Source: Paludibacterium paludis
GTDB lineage: Bacteria > Pseudomonadota > Gammaproteobacteria > Burkholderiales > Chromobacteriaceae
Assembly (NCBI RefSeq): GCF_018802605.1
Contig: NZ_CP069161.1
Coordinates: 124,001-188,000 of the forward strand
DNA: 64,000 nt
Direction of reading: 5' to 3'
The translations under genes and the position numbers were made by a program. The notes under the pieces were generated by a model that saw only the letters and a list, made by a program, of their open reading frames with translations, made no database searches and had not been told where the DNA came from. This document shows, piece by piece, positions 38,047 to 46,905 of this stretch (the stretch's first letter is position 1; every line of letters starts with the position of its first letter).

Positions 38047-39582
38047 CTATTTTCCCCGCGGTTTGCGGCCAAGATGGGTTTTGACCGTCGGGTACATCCT
38101 CGCCAGCTGTTCCAGAACGGCGGCGTCCGGCATCGGGGCCGCCAGCGTGTCCGCAAGCTTGCGATCCGTTTCCGGTGAGTCGTAGCCGTGCGCGAGACCC
38201 AGGGTATGAGCCATCGCGTGCAGCGTGGCCGGCAGGCTGAGCGCGCACTCGCGCGTCATGTTGACGGGCTGAATGCCGCCGCTGCGGCCAACGCGGGTGT
38301 CGCAATGGCCGCGCTGTCTCAGTTCCAGAACATGCCGGTCGCCCGGTACGGCCGGACGAAAACGGATCCCCGCCTGCTCGCCGTACCATGCCGCGGCCTC
38401 TTCGAAAACCCGGCGCCCGTCGCCGGGATACTCCGCCGCGTAACGGTAAGGCACCACGCCCAGATGCCATTTGCGCACACCGTCGCGCACCGGCGCGCGC
38501 AGGGTGTCCTGTCCGTTGGCTTCGTTCACCAGTTGGGGCACGCCGCCCTGTTGCAGGACATCTTCGCGGCTGCCCACCACCATGTCGCCGCTCACCATCA
38601 CATTGCCCTGTTGCCGCAGCCTCACTGGCCGTCCGCCGGGAATTTCCCAGGTGGTCATGCTGTCGTTCCGGCCGGCGGCGGGGATCGTGTTTGCCGGCCG
38701 CGCGTCATGGCGCGAGGTCTCCGGATCCTTGCGCAGGCCCGCGTCCCTCCGGTTCTCTGCGTCATCCTGTCCGGGCAGGAAGACGTCGCTCATGTCGACC
38801 GTCACGGGTTGGACGGTTGGCCTGTGCCGCGGCACGGTTTGGCTTGCCGGGGAACGCGGCGAGGTAACGCGCTTGGCGGCTTGCGGATAGCGTTTGGCCA
38901 GTTCGGGCACGATGGCATCGAGGTCGCCGTGCATTGCCCGGGTCCGGGAGATATCGCGGTAGAGCGGGTCATGCACGAGACCCAGCGCATGCGCCATCAT
39001 ATGAATAAGCACGGCGCCATTCACCGAATCGGCGCGCGTCAGACTCAGATCCTGACGCCCCCCGCGCCAGCCCAATACCGCGGAGGTGCGCTGCGGATCG
39101 AGCCTGACCCGTACGTAGTCGCCCAGGGCCCGTTCCTGACGGGCAAAGCGGATACCGGTTTTTTGCCGGTACCGCTCGGCGGCCTGTTCGAACGCGAGGC
39201 GCGCATCGGCGGGATAACCCTCGGAAAAACGGTAGGGCACGACAGCGTTTTCCCATGCCAGGATGCCGCGGACGGCGGGCTGTCTGAGGTAACGTCCGTC
39301 CTGTCCGGTCGGCGCCGCCGAAGCCAGTGCCGGCAAGCCTTCGGTATCCAGTGTTTGCCGGTCGAACGGCAGGATCATGTCGTCGCTGGTGGTCACCGCC
39401 GGCGAGTGGATGACGACAACCTGGCGGCCCGTTCCGCGTTCGGTCACGAGGCCCGGCGCGTCGTGGTGGCGGTAGACCGGCGTATGCCCGGCATAGCCGT
39501 TGAACGGTGGCGCGGCATGGGCGGACAAGATCGCCGGACCGGCCATCAGCCAGGCCAGTCCCGTCAGGTAGGTTCTGCGCAT
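38047..39582 (-). CDS. Secreted protein with two degenerate astacin-like domains
   Basis: 511 residues with a signal peptide (YLTGLAWLMAGPAILSAHA). Two copies of an astacin-like unit occur: NAVVPYRFSEGYPADARLAF ... HMMAHALGLVH (about 110-204) and GVVPYRYAAEYPGDGRRVF ... HAMAHTLGLAH (about 372-465). Each keeps the three zinc histidines (HxxxHxxGxxH) but the catalytic glutamate of HExxH is Met in the first and Ala in the second. Proteolysis is therefore doubtful; zinc or substrate binding may remain. The start at 39582 has a GGAG site. Confidence 0.75.
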   Translation of the reverse strand: MRRTYLTGLAWLMAGPAILSAHAAPPFNGYAGHTPVYRHHDAPGLVTERGTGRQVVVIHSPAVTTSDDMILPFDRQTLDTEGLPALASAAPTGQDGRYLRQPAVRGILAWENAVVPYRFSEGYPADARLAFEQAAERYRQKTGIRFARQERALGDYVRVRLDPQRTSAVLGWRGGRQDLSLTRADSVNGAVLIHMMAHALGLVHDPLYRDISRTRAMHGDLDAIVPELAKRYPQAAKRVTSPRSPASQTVPRHRPTVQPVTVDMSDVFLPGQDDAENRRDAGLRKDPETSRHDARPANTIPAAGRNDSMTTWEIPGGRPVRLRQQGNVMVSGDMVVGSREDVLQQGGVPQLVNEANGQDTLRAPVRDGVRKWHLGVVPYRYAAEYPGDGRRVFEEAAAWYGEQAGIRFRPAVPGDRHVLELRQRGHCDTRVGRSGGIQPVNMTRECALSLPATLHAMAHTLGLAHGYDSPETDRKLADTLAAPMPDAAVLEQLARMYPTVKTHLGRKPRGK

Positions 39583-39726
39583 TTGCTGCTCCTGCCAAGT
39601 CATTAAAGCAGGAGACATTAGCCGAACGGAAGACGGCGCCGAATCAGTCAACAGCCGTTAGGCCGTCGGACATTTCCCCACTCGTTGCCGGACGGGCAAT
39701 CCCGGAAAGGAGACGGCGCGTTCCGG

Positions 39727-40251
39727 CTAGCTGAGCCGTTTTTGCATGAACACCAAGTCCAGCCAGCGTCCGAACTTGATGCCGACCTCGGGCATGCGCG
39801 CCACTTCCGCGTAGCCCAGACGCCGGTGAAAACGGATCGATCCTTCGTTGGCCGCGTCGATGCCGCCGACCATCACATGCATGCCGGCTTGCCGGGCGCG
39901 TTCTTCCAGCTCGGTGAGCAGGCGGGCGCCGAGGCCTTTGCCCCGGCTGTCTTCGGCCAGGTGCACGCTGTGCTCGACCGTGAAGCGAAAGCCGGGAAAC
40001 CCCCGGAATACGCCGTAGCTCGCGTAGCCGATCACCCGGCCATCCTCTTCGGCGACGATCACCGGAAATCCTTGAGCACGGCGGCCGGCGAACCATGCTT
40101 CGCGTTCTTCGAGCGTAACGGGGTCGTCGCAATACACGGCGGTGGAGGTGGCGATGACATGATTGAAAATGGCCAGGATCGACGGTACGTCATCCTGGCG
40201 GGCATCGCGGATCAGCATGGGTATTTCCGAAGTGGTGGCCGAGGTCTTCAT
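39727..40251 (-). CDS. GNAT N-acetyltransferase (phosphinothricin/Met-sulfone type)
   Basis: 174 residues. IRDARQDDVPSILAIFNHV and DPVTLEEREAWFAGR are typical of the PAT/MnaT group that acetylates phosphinothricin or methionine derivatives; the acetyl-CoA loop is DSRGKGLGARLLTELEERAR. An AAGGA site precedes the start at 40251; MLIRDARQ at 40218 is an alternative. Confidence 0.87.
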   Translation of the reverse strand: MKTSATTSEIPMLIRDARQDDVPSILAIFNHVIATSTAVYCDDPVTLEEREAWFAGRRAQGFPVIVAEEDGRVIGYASYGVFRGFPGFRFTVEHSVHLAEDSRGKGLGARLLTELEERARQAGMHVMVGGIDAANEGSIRFHRRLGYAEVARMPEVGIKFGRWLDLVFMQKRLS

Positions 40252-40337
40252 GGTGCCATCCTTGCAAGCCTCGTGCCAATTGAACTGGCACGCTGTTTGC
40301 GAGAGCAGGGTGTCAGCCACTCTCCGGGGAGAGATCC

Positions 40338-40580
40338 ATGTTCGCCCATTTTCGCGCGCCGCGCCGCCAGGCCTCCGAATCCGGCACGTCGGAGCTTGTG
40401 ATGTTCAACTACCGGCGGCCGGTAAGGGCCCGCCTGGTATCGCTGGGACCGGGCAACGGCAAGCTTTGGCTCGTCGAAATGCTCGATGCGCAATCGGGTA
40501 TCTGGATCTGGCAGGAAGAGTCGCGCGACTCGGCGGCGGCGCTCGATTGCGCCAGGCGGCTGAGCCTGTTGCTGTCCTGA
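40338..40580 (+). CDS. Small unknown protein, 80 residues
   Basis: Not recognised. MFAHFRAPRRQASESG is followed by a compact segment (LVSLGPGNGKLWLVEMLDAQ) with two tryptophans and a C-terminal helix. A GGAGAG ribosome site precedes the start. It is divergent from the acetyltransferase with 86 bases between starts. Confidence 0.55.
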   Translation: MFAHFRAPRRQASESGTSELVMFNYRRPVRARLVSLGPGNGKLWLVEMLDAQSGIWIWQEESRDSAAALDCARRLSLLLS

Positions 40581-40618
40581 AACGGTGCAGGCGTTCACCG
40601 AAGCGGGGCAGATGTTGT

Positions 40619-40660
40619 TTGATCTGGATCATGAGTGGTTGGCTCGATGAAGCTTATGAT
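40619..40660 (+). promoter_or_regulatory. FNR/Anr-type class II promoter
   Basis: TTGATCTGGATCAT at 40619-40632 matches the FNR box TTGATnnnnATCAA in nine of ten fixed positions. TATGAT at 40655-40660 is a good -10. If transcription starts at 40667 the box is centred at -41.5, exactly the class II spacing. The next gene starts at 40690. Confidence 0.6.
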
Positions 40661-40689
40661 TTTGCCATTACCTGATTGGCCATTCTGTC

Positions 40690-40932
40690 ATGCACACGCA
40701 AAGCGAGGACCCTGCGAGTCGTTTTCACGGCGCTCAGCGGTCTGCACAGCGGCAAGAACTCGACGAAGACAAACGGTTCGGACACGCATTCTGGCTGGGA
40801 GGCATTCCCGGCGCTTTCCTCGGTTGGTGGTTGTTTCCCGGTCTGGGTGTGACACCCCAGCTCGGCATCCTGATCGGCATGTTCGCCGGCATGGGACTGA
40901 TTGGACTGATTCAGGAATGCCTGTCCAAATGA
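40690..40932 (+). CDS. Small membrane protein, probably oxygen-regulated
   Basis: 80 residues. A polar, charged N-terminal 30 residues (SRFHGAQRSAQRQELDEDKR) precede two hydrophobic stretches, HAFWLGGIPGAFLGWWLF and LGILIGMFAGMGLIGLI, giving a likely two-helix inner-membrane hairpin. No family recognised. It lacks a clear ribosome site, but the FNR-type promoter just upstream supports it as a real gene. Confidence 0.6.
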   Translation: MHTQSEDPASRFHGAQRSAQRQELDEDKRFGHAFWLGGIPGAFLGWWLFPGLGVTPQLGILIGMFAGMGLIGLIQECLSK

Positions 40933-40935
40933 AAA

Positions 40936-40959
40936 CGGGGCACGGTGTGGCGTGCCCCG
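40936..40959. terminator. Hairpin between convergent genes
   Basis: CGGGGCACG pairs perfectly with CGTGCCCCG around GTGTGG, right after the small membrane protein and before the end of the oxidoreductase gene. There is no T run. Confidence 0.55.
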
Positions 40960-40979
40960 CCGGTTGGTGCTAATTACCG

Positions 40980-43900
40980 TCAGGCCGCCGCTTCTTTCGG
41001 ATGGCTGTCGCCGGGTCCGCCAAAACGCCCCATCAGCTCGTTTTCCTTTTCCCTGACGATCTCGTACTGTTTCGCCTTGACGTGGCCGAAACCGCGCACG
41101 CTTTCGGCCAGACGAGCGATATCGGCCGCCAGCGCGAGATTGTCGGCGCGCAGTCCGGCCAAGAGCCGTTCCACCAGGGTTTCGTACTCGGTGATCAGCC
41201 GGCGCTCCAGTTTGCGGTCGGTCTGCCAGCCGAACGGATCGAGGAGCGTGCCGCGCAGAAAGCGCAGGCGGCTGAGCACTTTCATCCCCGGCAATACCCA
41301 GCGTCCGAGCTTGAGTTTGCGCGGTTTGCCCCCGGTCATCCAGCTCGCGCCCAGGTGGAAGGTGAGCCGGTAATCGCCCTCGAACTGGTTGCCGAGTTCA
41401 CGCAGGAATTCCCCGTCGGTGTAGAGCCGCGCCACTTCGTATTCGTCCTTGTAGGCCAGCACGTGGAAATAGGCGCGGGCCACCGCGAGCGTCAGCGCCT
41501 GGCTGCCGGGCTTGAGGCGTTCTTCGGCGTTTTTCACCCGCTGCGCCAATTGGCGGTAACGCTCCGCCAGCGCCTCGTTCTGATAGGCGGCGAGATAAGT
41601 CGAGCGGTGATGCAGCACGGCATCCGGTGTTTCACGTGGAACAAACTGCACCACCGCGTTCGGGGTGACCAGCGCTTCGATGCGCGCCGGATCGTGAGCG
41701 GCGTGACGTCCCCACCGGAACGCTTGCTGATTGAACGACACCGCCGCGCCATTGAGCCGCACCGCTTCCAGGATGGCCTCCTCGGACACCGGCACCAGCC
41801 CCTTTTGCCAGGCGAACCCCAGCATGAACATATTGCTGGCGATGGCGTCGCCCATCAGTTGGGTGGCGAGGCGGGTGGCGTTGACTTCCGAATACCGTCC
41901 GGCGCCGACCGAGTCGATCACGGCATCTTTCATCGAGCGCGCCGGATAGCGCAGGTCCGGGTTGCGCAGGAAGGCGCTGGTCGGCGCTTCGTAACTGTTC
42001 AGGACGGCGTGTGTGAAGCCTTCGCGCATTTTGGCGAGGGCCTCTTCGGCGGCCGTGACCACCAGATCGCAGCCGAGCACCAGATTGGCGTCGCCGGCGG
42101 CGATGCGTACCGCATGCAGTTTGTCCGGCGAGTCGGCGAGCCGCACGTGCGACCAGACGGAACCGCCTTTTTGCGCGAGGCCGGCCATGTCGAGCACGGT
42201 CACGCCCTTGCCGTCCAGATAGGCCGCCATGCCCAGCACCTGGCCGATGGTGACGACGCCCGTGCCGCCGACGCCGGTGACCATGATGCCATAGGGCTGC
42301 GACAGGTCCGGCAGCGACGGAGCGGGCAGGGCGGGAAGGTCCTCCAGGCGCGCGCGCGAGCCGGCCGAGGAGCGCAGTTTGCCGCCTTCCACGGTGACGA
42401 AACTCGGGCAGAACCCTTCCAGACAGGAGAAATCCTTGTTGCAGCTTGACTGGTCGATTCGGCGCTTGCGGCCCAGCGGCGTTTCCACCGGCAGCACCGA
42501 CAGGCAGCCCGATTTCTGACCGCAGTCGCCGCAGCCTTCGCAGACGCGTTCATTGATGAACGCGCGCCGCGCCGGATCGGGAAATTCACCGCGCTTGCGC
42601 CGGCGGCGTTTTTCCGCGGCGCAGGTCTGATCGTGAATGAGGATGGTGGTGCCGTCGGTTTCGCGCAGTTCGCGCTGCAGCCGATCGAGTTCGCGGCGGT
42701 GAAACACCTCGACGCCCGCCGCCAGACCGGTCGCGTTGCGGTACTTGTCCGGGTCGTCCGAGGTGATGACGATACGCTTGACGCCTTCGGCGTCGAGCTG
42801 CCGGGTGATCATCGGCACATCCAGATAGCCGTCGACGTGCTGGCCGCCGGTCATCGCCACCGCGTCGTTGTAGAGAATCTTGTAGGTGATGTTGACGCCG
42901 GCCGCGACCGAGGCGCGGATGGCGAGCAGACCCGAATGAAAGTAGGTGCCGTCGCCCAGGTTCGCGAACACATGCCGTGTTTCGGTGAACGGCGATTGGC
43001 CGATCCAGGGCACGCCCTCGCCGCCCATCTGGGTGAAGGTCTTGGTGCTCGGATCGATCCACGAGGCCATGTAGTGACAACCGATGCCGGCCAGCGCGCG
43101 CGAACCTTCGGGCACTTTGGTCGAGGTGTTGTGCGGGCAGCCCGAGCAATAATGCGGCACGCGCGGCAGCGCCTCGCGCGGCTTGACCAGCTGGGCCTCC
43201 TTGTCGTCGTAGAACTTCAGGCGGTCGTGGATGACCGGGCTGTCGAACACGGTGGCCAGACGGCTGGCGATGGCGCGGGCGATCATCGCCGGGGTCAGCT
43301 CGCCCGCGGCGGGCAGCAGCCAGTCGCCGTGCGGCAGCGCCCACTCGCCCTTTTCGGCGAACTTGCCCACCACGCGCGGCCGTTCGCCGTCGCTCCAGTT
43401 GTACAGCTGTTCCTTGAGCTGGTATTCGATGACCTGGCGCTTTTCTTCGACGACCAGGATTTCCTCGAGCCCGCGGGCGAACTGGCGCACGCCTTCCGGT
43501 TCCAGCGGCCAGACCATGCCGACCTTGAAAATGCGCAGACCGATGCCGGAAGCGGTGGCTTCGTCGATACCCAGGTCATCCAGCGCCTGCATCACATCGA
43601 GATAGGATTTGCCGGTGGTGATGATGCCAAGGCGCGCCGCGGGCGAATCGAGCACCACCCGGTTGAGTTTGTTGGCGCGCGCGTAGGCGAGGGCGGCGTA
43701 GAGCCGGTGGTGCAGCACACGCTTTTCCTGCACGAGTGGCGGATCCGGCCAGCGGATATTGAGGCCACCTTCCGGAATCGGAAAATCCTCCGGCAGCACG
43801 ATGTTCAGGCGCTCGGGGGAGATATCGACGATGGCCGAGCTTTCGATGGTGTCGGTGATCGCTTTGATCGAGACCCAGCATCCCGAATAGCGACTCATCG

Positions 43901-44462
43901 CCCAGCCGTGCAGGCCGAAATCGATCACTTCCTGGACACCCGACGGATTGAGCACCGGAATCATCGAAGCGGCGAGAATGTGGTCGGACTGGTGCGGGAA
44001 GGTGGACGACTTGGCCGAATGGTCGTCGCCCGCCACGATCAGCACCCCGCCCAGCGGACTCGTGCCCGCGGCGTTGCCGTGCTTGAGCACGTCGCCTGAC
44101 CGGTCGACGCCCGGTCCCTTTCCGTACCACATGGCGTACACGCCGTCGTACTTCGCGCCTTCGAACAGATTGACCTGCTGGGTGCCCCAGACGGCGGTCG
44201 CCGCGAGATCCTCGTTGAGGCCGGGATGAAACACCACCTGGCGCTCGCGCAGGTATTTGGCGGCCTTCTGCATGGTCTGGTCGACATTGCCCAGCGGCGA
44301 GCCGCGGTAGCCGGTGACGTAACCGGCGGTGTGGTGGCCCTGGGCGCGGTCGCGGTCCTGTTGCAGCATCGGCAGGCGGACCAGCGCCTGGATGCCGTTC
44401 ATCAATACGTGCCCGGTTGGAGCGGTGTATTTCTCCTCCAGGTCGACATGCCGTATGGACAT
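40980..44462 (-). CDS. Indolepyruvate ferredoxin oxidoreductase, single-chain
   Basis: 1160 residues, the fused form found in many proteobacteria. It oxidatively decarboxylates aryl-pyruvates to acyl-CoA with ferredoxin. Order: N-terminal pyrimidine-binding domain (TGYRGSPLGNVDQ), TPP domain (HYCSGCPHNTSTKVPEGS; NLGDGTYFHSGLLAIRA), iron-sulfur cysteines (CEGCGDCGQKSGCLSV), gamma domain (MVTGVGGTGVVTIGQVLG) and a C-terminal DUF6537-like region. A parS site lies in the codons for VPRET. A LiuR-like operator precedes it. Confidence 0.93.
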   Translation of the reverse strand: MSIRHVDLEEKYTAPTGHVLMNGIQALVRLPMLQQDRDRAQGHHTAGYVTGYRGSPLGNVDQTMQKAAKYLRERQVVFHPGLNEDLAATAVWGTQQVNLFEGAKYDGVYAMWYGKGPGVDRSGDVLKHGNAAGTSPLGGVLIVAGDDHSAKSSTFPHQSDHILAASMIPVLNPSGVQEVIDFGLHGWAMSRYSGCWVSIKAITDTIESSAIVDISPERLNIVLPEDFPIPEGGLNIRWPDPPLVQEKRVLHHRLYAALAYARANKLNRVVLDSPAARLGIITTGKSYLDVMQALDDLGIDEATASGIGLRIFKVGMVWPLEPEGVRQFARGLEEILVVEEKRQVIEYQLKEQLYNWSDGERPRVVGKFAEKGEWALPHGDWLLPAAGELTPAMIARAIASRLATVFDSPVIHDRLKFYDDKEAQLVKPREALPRVPHYCSGCPHNTSTKVPEGSRALAGIGCHYMASWIDPSTKTFTQMGGEGVPWIGQSPFTETRHVFANLGDGTYFHSGLLAIRASVAAGVNITYKILYNDAVAMTGGQHVDGYLDVPMITRQLDAEGVKRIVITSDDPDKYRNATGLAAGVEVFHRRELDRLQRELRETDGTTILIHDQTCAAEKRRRRKRGEFPDPARRAFINERVCEGCGDCGQKSGCLSVLPVETPLGRKRRIDQSSCNKDFSCLEGFCPSFVTVEGGKLRSSAGSRARLEDLPALPAPSLPDLSQPYGIMVTGVGGTGVVTIGQVLGMAAYLDGKGVTVLDMAGLAQKGGSVWSHVRLADSPDKLHAVRIAAGDANLVLGCDLVVTAAEEALAKMREGFTHAVLNSYEAPTSAFLRNPDLRYPARSMKDAVIDSVGAGRYSEVNATRLATQLMGDAIASNMFMLGFAWQKGLVPVSEEAILEAVRLNGAAVSFNQQAFRWGRHAAHDPARIEALVTPNAVVQFVPRETPDAVLHHRSTYLAAYQNEALAERYRQLAQRVKNAEERLKPGSQALTLAVARAYFHVLAYKDEYEVARLYTDGEFLRELGNQFEGDYRLTFHLGASWMTGGKPRKLKLGRWVLPGMKVLSRLRFLRGTLLDPFGWQTDRKLERRLITEYETLVERLLAGLRADNLALAADIARLAESVRGFGHVKAKQYEIVREKENELMGRFGGPGDSHPKEAAA
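41628..41643. other. parS: parS site 4 (inside the oxidoreductase gene)
   Basis: TGTTTCACGTGGAACA matches the degenerate consensus TGTTnCACGTGnAACA at every fixed base; it differs from sites 1 and 2 at one position. Confidence 0.87.
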
Positions 44463-44572
44463 GTTGTCTCTCCTCTTTTCCTTCCGCTTGTGGCGAATGA
44501 CTCCCGGGGTCTGGCGTTGTGCGCCGCCCTTTATTCCGTTCTAGACGTTCGGGATCGTTTTCGCGGACTATA

Positions 44573-44595
44573 GTTAACGTTCACGTTAACGTCAA
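44573..44595. promoter_or_regulatory. Putative LiuR-type operator upstream of the oxidoreductase
   Basis: Two GTTAACG-type units lie 12 bases apart (44573 and 44585). CACGTTAACGTCAA at 44582-44595 resembles the LiuR (MerR family) box centred on ACGTTAACGT that controls branched-chain amino-acid breakdown in many proteobacteria. No regulator gene is nearby. The remaining 261-base gap before rarD holds nothing else evident. Confidence 0.45.
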
Positions 44596-44723
44596 AAGAC
44601 TTGACGAATTGAGTCGCGAAGGTGAGGCGATTGTGCCAGCGCAGCATTTTTAGCCCGGCCCGTGTCAGCGGCGCCGTTTGCGGTTATCCTCATGAGACAC
44701 TCATCGTTTCACCGAAAGACATC

Positions 44724-45632
44724 ATGCAAGCTTCACCCAAGGACGGCGGCGCTTCGGCCGGTGCGCTGTACGCCGTCGGCGCCTACCTTTGCTGGGGACT
44801 GTTCCCGCTTTACTGGAAACCGCTGCACGGTATTCCCGCGTTCGAAATTCTCTGCCACCGCGTGTTCTGGTCGGCGTTGTTCGTGGCCGCGCTGCTGGTG
44901 GCGACACGCGGCGCCGGCCCGCTGCTGGCCAGCCTGCGCGATCCGCGTCGCGTCGGGGTGTTCGCGCTGTCGTCGCTGATGCTTTCCGCCAACTGGATGC
45001 TGTATATCTGGGCCGTCAACAGTGGTCACGTGGTCGAATCCAGCCTGGGGTATTTCATCAACCCGCTGTTCAATGTGTTCCTGGGGCGCATGGTGCTCGG
45101 CGAGCGGCTGGGCCGGGTGCAGGCGGTGTCGGTCGCCCTGGCGGCCGTCGGCGTGATCTGGCTGACCGTGCGGCTCGGGCAGGTGCCCTGGATCGCCCTG
45201 GCGCTGGCGGCATCATTCGGCCTGTACGGCCTCTTGCGCAAGCGGGCGCCCTTGCCGTCGCTGCAGGGGCTCGCGCTGGAAACCTTCCTGATGCTGCCCG
45301 TCGCCGCCGGTGTGCTGCTGTGGTGCGAGGCTTCGGGTATCGGCCACTTCGGCCATGTTTCCCTCCCGGAAAACCTGCTGCTGGCCGGCGCCGGCGTGGT
45401 GACGGCCGTGCCGCTATTGATGTTCGCCGCCGCCGCGCGCCGCCTGACGCTGACCTCGCTGGGCCTTGTCCAGTACATCAGCCCGACCATGCAGCTTTTG
45501 CTTGGCGTGCTGCTGTTCGGCGAGCCGTTCGGCGGCGACCGCCTCGCCGGTTTCGCCTTCATCTGGGCCGGCTTGCTGCTCTATTCCGGGCACAGTCTGC
45601 TGCGCTTCGCCAGACGGCCCGCCGCCGCGTAA
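44724..45632 (+). CDS. rarD: RarD-type EamA transporter
   Basis: 302 residues with about ten membrane helices. AVGAYLCWGLFPLYWKPL, CHRVFWSALFV, NWMLYIWAVNSGHVVESSLG and YFINPLFNVFLG are hallmark stretches of RarD, an exporter of the drug/metabolite transporter superfamily whose substrate is uncertain. The start at 44724 matches the family. Confidence 0.93.
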   Translation: MQASPKDGGASAGALYAVGAYLCWGLFPLYWKPLHGIPAFEILCHRVFWSALFVAALLVATRGAGPLLASLRDPRRVGVFALSSLMLSANWMLYIWAVNSGHVVESSLGYFINPLFNVFLGRMVLGERLGRVQAVSVALAAVGVIWLTVRLGQVPWIALALAASFGLYGLLRKRAPLPSLQGLALETFLMLPVAAGVLLWCEASGIGHFGHVSLPENLLLAGAGVVTAVPLLMFAAAARRLTLTSLGLVQYISPTMQLLLGVLLFGEPFGGDRLAGFAFIWAGLLLYSGHSLLRFARRPAAA

Positions 45633-45644
45633 TGCCTTTTCGCG

Positions 45645-46793
45645 TCAGGCCGCCGTTGCGGCCCGACGTCTCCACAGCGGCCACAGGCTGGCCAGTCCCG
45701 CCATGGCGATCGCCGATCCGAGCCACAACGGCGCGGTCAGGCCCAGGCCTCGGTCGATCAGCATTCCTCCCAGATAGGATCCCGCCATCAGGCCCAGATT
45801 GATGACGGCCATGTGCATCGCGTTGACGAGCGCGCTGCCGTCGGCCACGCGCAGCACGCGGGTGACCATGGCCGGATTCATCGGCAATCCGGCGAGTCCG
45901 ACCACCAGAACGCACGCCAGCGTCAGGGATCGCGACGCCGCGCCGAGCGCGAAAATGGCGAAAATGGCGCTCAGGCAGACCAGTCCGGCGGTGAGCACTT
46001 CGCGCGTGTGCCGGTCGGCGAACCGGCCGGTGATCGCGGTGCCCGCCACGGTCGCCACGCCGTAAACCGCGAATAGCCAGGGCACGCTGACGGGCTCGAA
46101 GCCGCTCAGTGTCGTGAAAATCGGCGTGAAATAGGTAAAGGCGGCGAACACCGCGCCGATGATCAGCGCGCTGGATGCATAGGCGGCCCAAAGGGGCCCC
46201 CCGGCCAGCGCCGCCAGCTGCCGGCGCAGCGGTTCATGACCCGGCGCGGGATCTTTGGGCGTGGAAAGTCCGATCGCCAGGCCGCAGGCGAAGGTCAGCG
46301 CCGCGACCAGCCAGAAATTCGCGCGCCAGCCGACATGCTGGTCGATCAGGGTGGCCATCGGCAGGCCCGCCACGGAGGAGAGCATCAGACCGCCCAGCAC
46401 GACGGACGAGGCGCGCCCCATGCGTTCGAGTCCGACACGACCGGCGATCAGCGCCATGGCGGTGCCGAAGAACGCCGACTGGGCGACCCCCGAGATCACC
46501 CGCGACGCCATCATGGCCGGATAGCCGGTGGCGGTGGCGGCGATCACCTGCCCCACGCAGAACACCAGCAACAGGATTTGCAGGACGGTTTTGCGCGCGA
46601 CACGGCGCAGCAGCACGGTCAGCACCGGGCCGCCGATCACGACACTGGCGGCGAATGCCGACACCAGATTGCCGATGTCGGGCAGGGGAACGGCGAAGTC
46701 CGCCGCGAGCGAGGGCATCATGCCGGCCACCATGAATTCCGATGTCGTCATGGAAAAGATGCAGGCCGCGAGCAGGTACACGATAAATGGCAT
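45645..46793 (-). CDS. MFS efflux transporter (Cmx/CmlA-like)
   Basis: 382 residues with about 12 membrane helices. FSMTTSEFMVAGMMPSLAAD at the N-terminus and ASRVISGVAQSAFFGTAMAL are typical of DHA1-type exporters related to chloramphenicol and arabinose exporters. The substrate is unknown. It is divergent from a LysR gene across 112 bases, the usual regulator/target layout. Confidence 0.9.
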   Translation of the reverse strand: MPFIVYLLAACIFSMTTSEFMVAGMMPSLAADFAVPLPDIGNLVSAFAASVVIGGPVLTVLLRRVARKTVLQILLLVFCVGQVIAATATGYPAMMASRVISGVAQSAFFGTAMALIAGRVGLERMGRASSVVLGGLMLSSVAGLPMATLIDQHVGWRANFWLVAALTFACGLAIGLSTPKDPAPGHEPLRRQLAALAGGPLWAAYASSALIIGAVFAAFTYFTPIFTTLSGFEPVSVPWLFAVYGVATVAGTAITGRFADRHTREVLTAGLVCLSAIFAIFALGAASRSLTLACVLVVGLAGLPMNPAMVTRVLRVADGSALVNAMHMAVINLGLMAGSYLGGMLIDRGLGLTAPLWLGSAIAMAGLASLWPLWRRRAATAA

Positions 46794-46905
46794 GGAATGA
46801 ACTCCGGTGAGGGGATGATACCGGAATGCTAGACCTCCGTTGTTTACCGAAAAATAAGCTAGTATTCCGTTTTATCAGGACAAATAATCCGGAATCAGGA
46901 CGGGC

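Noticed and set aside
42144..42149. CACGTG core as parS
   Set aside because: The flanks do not match the parS arms.
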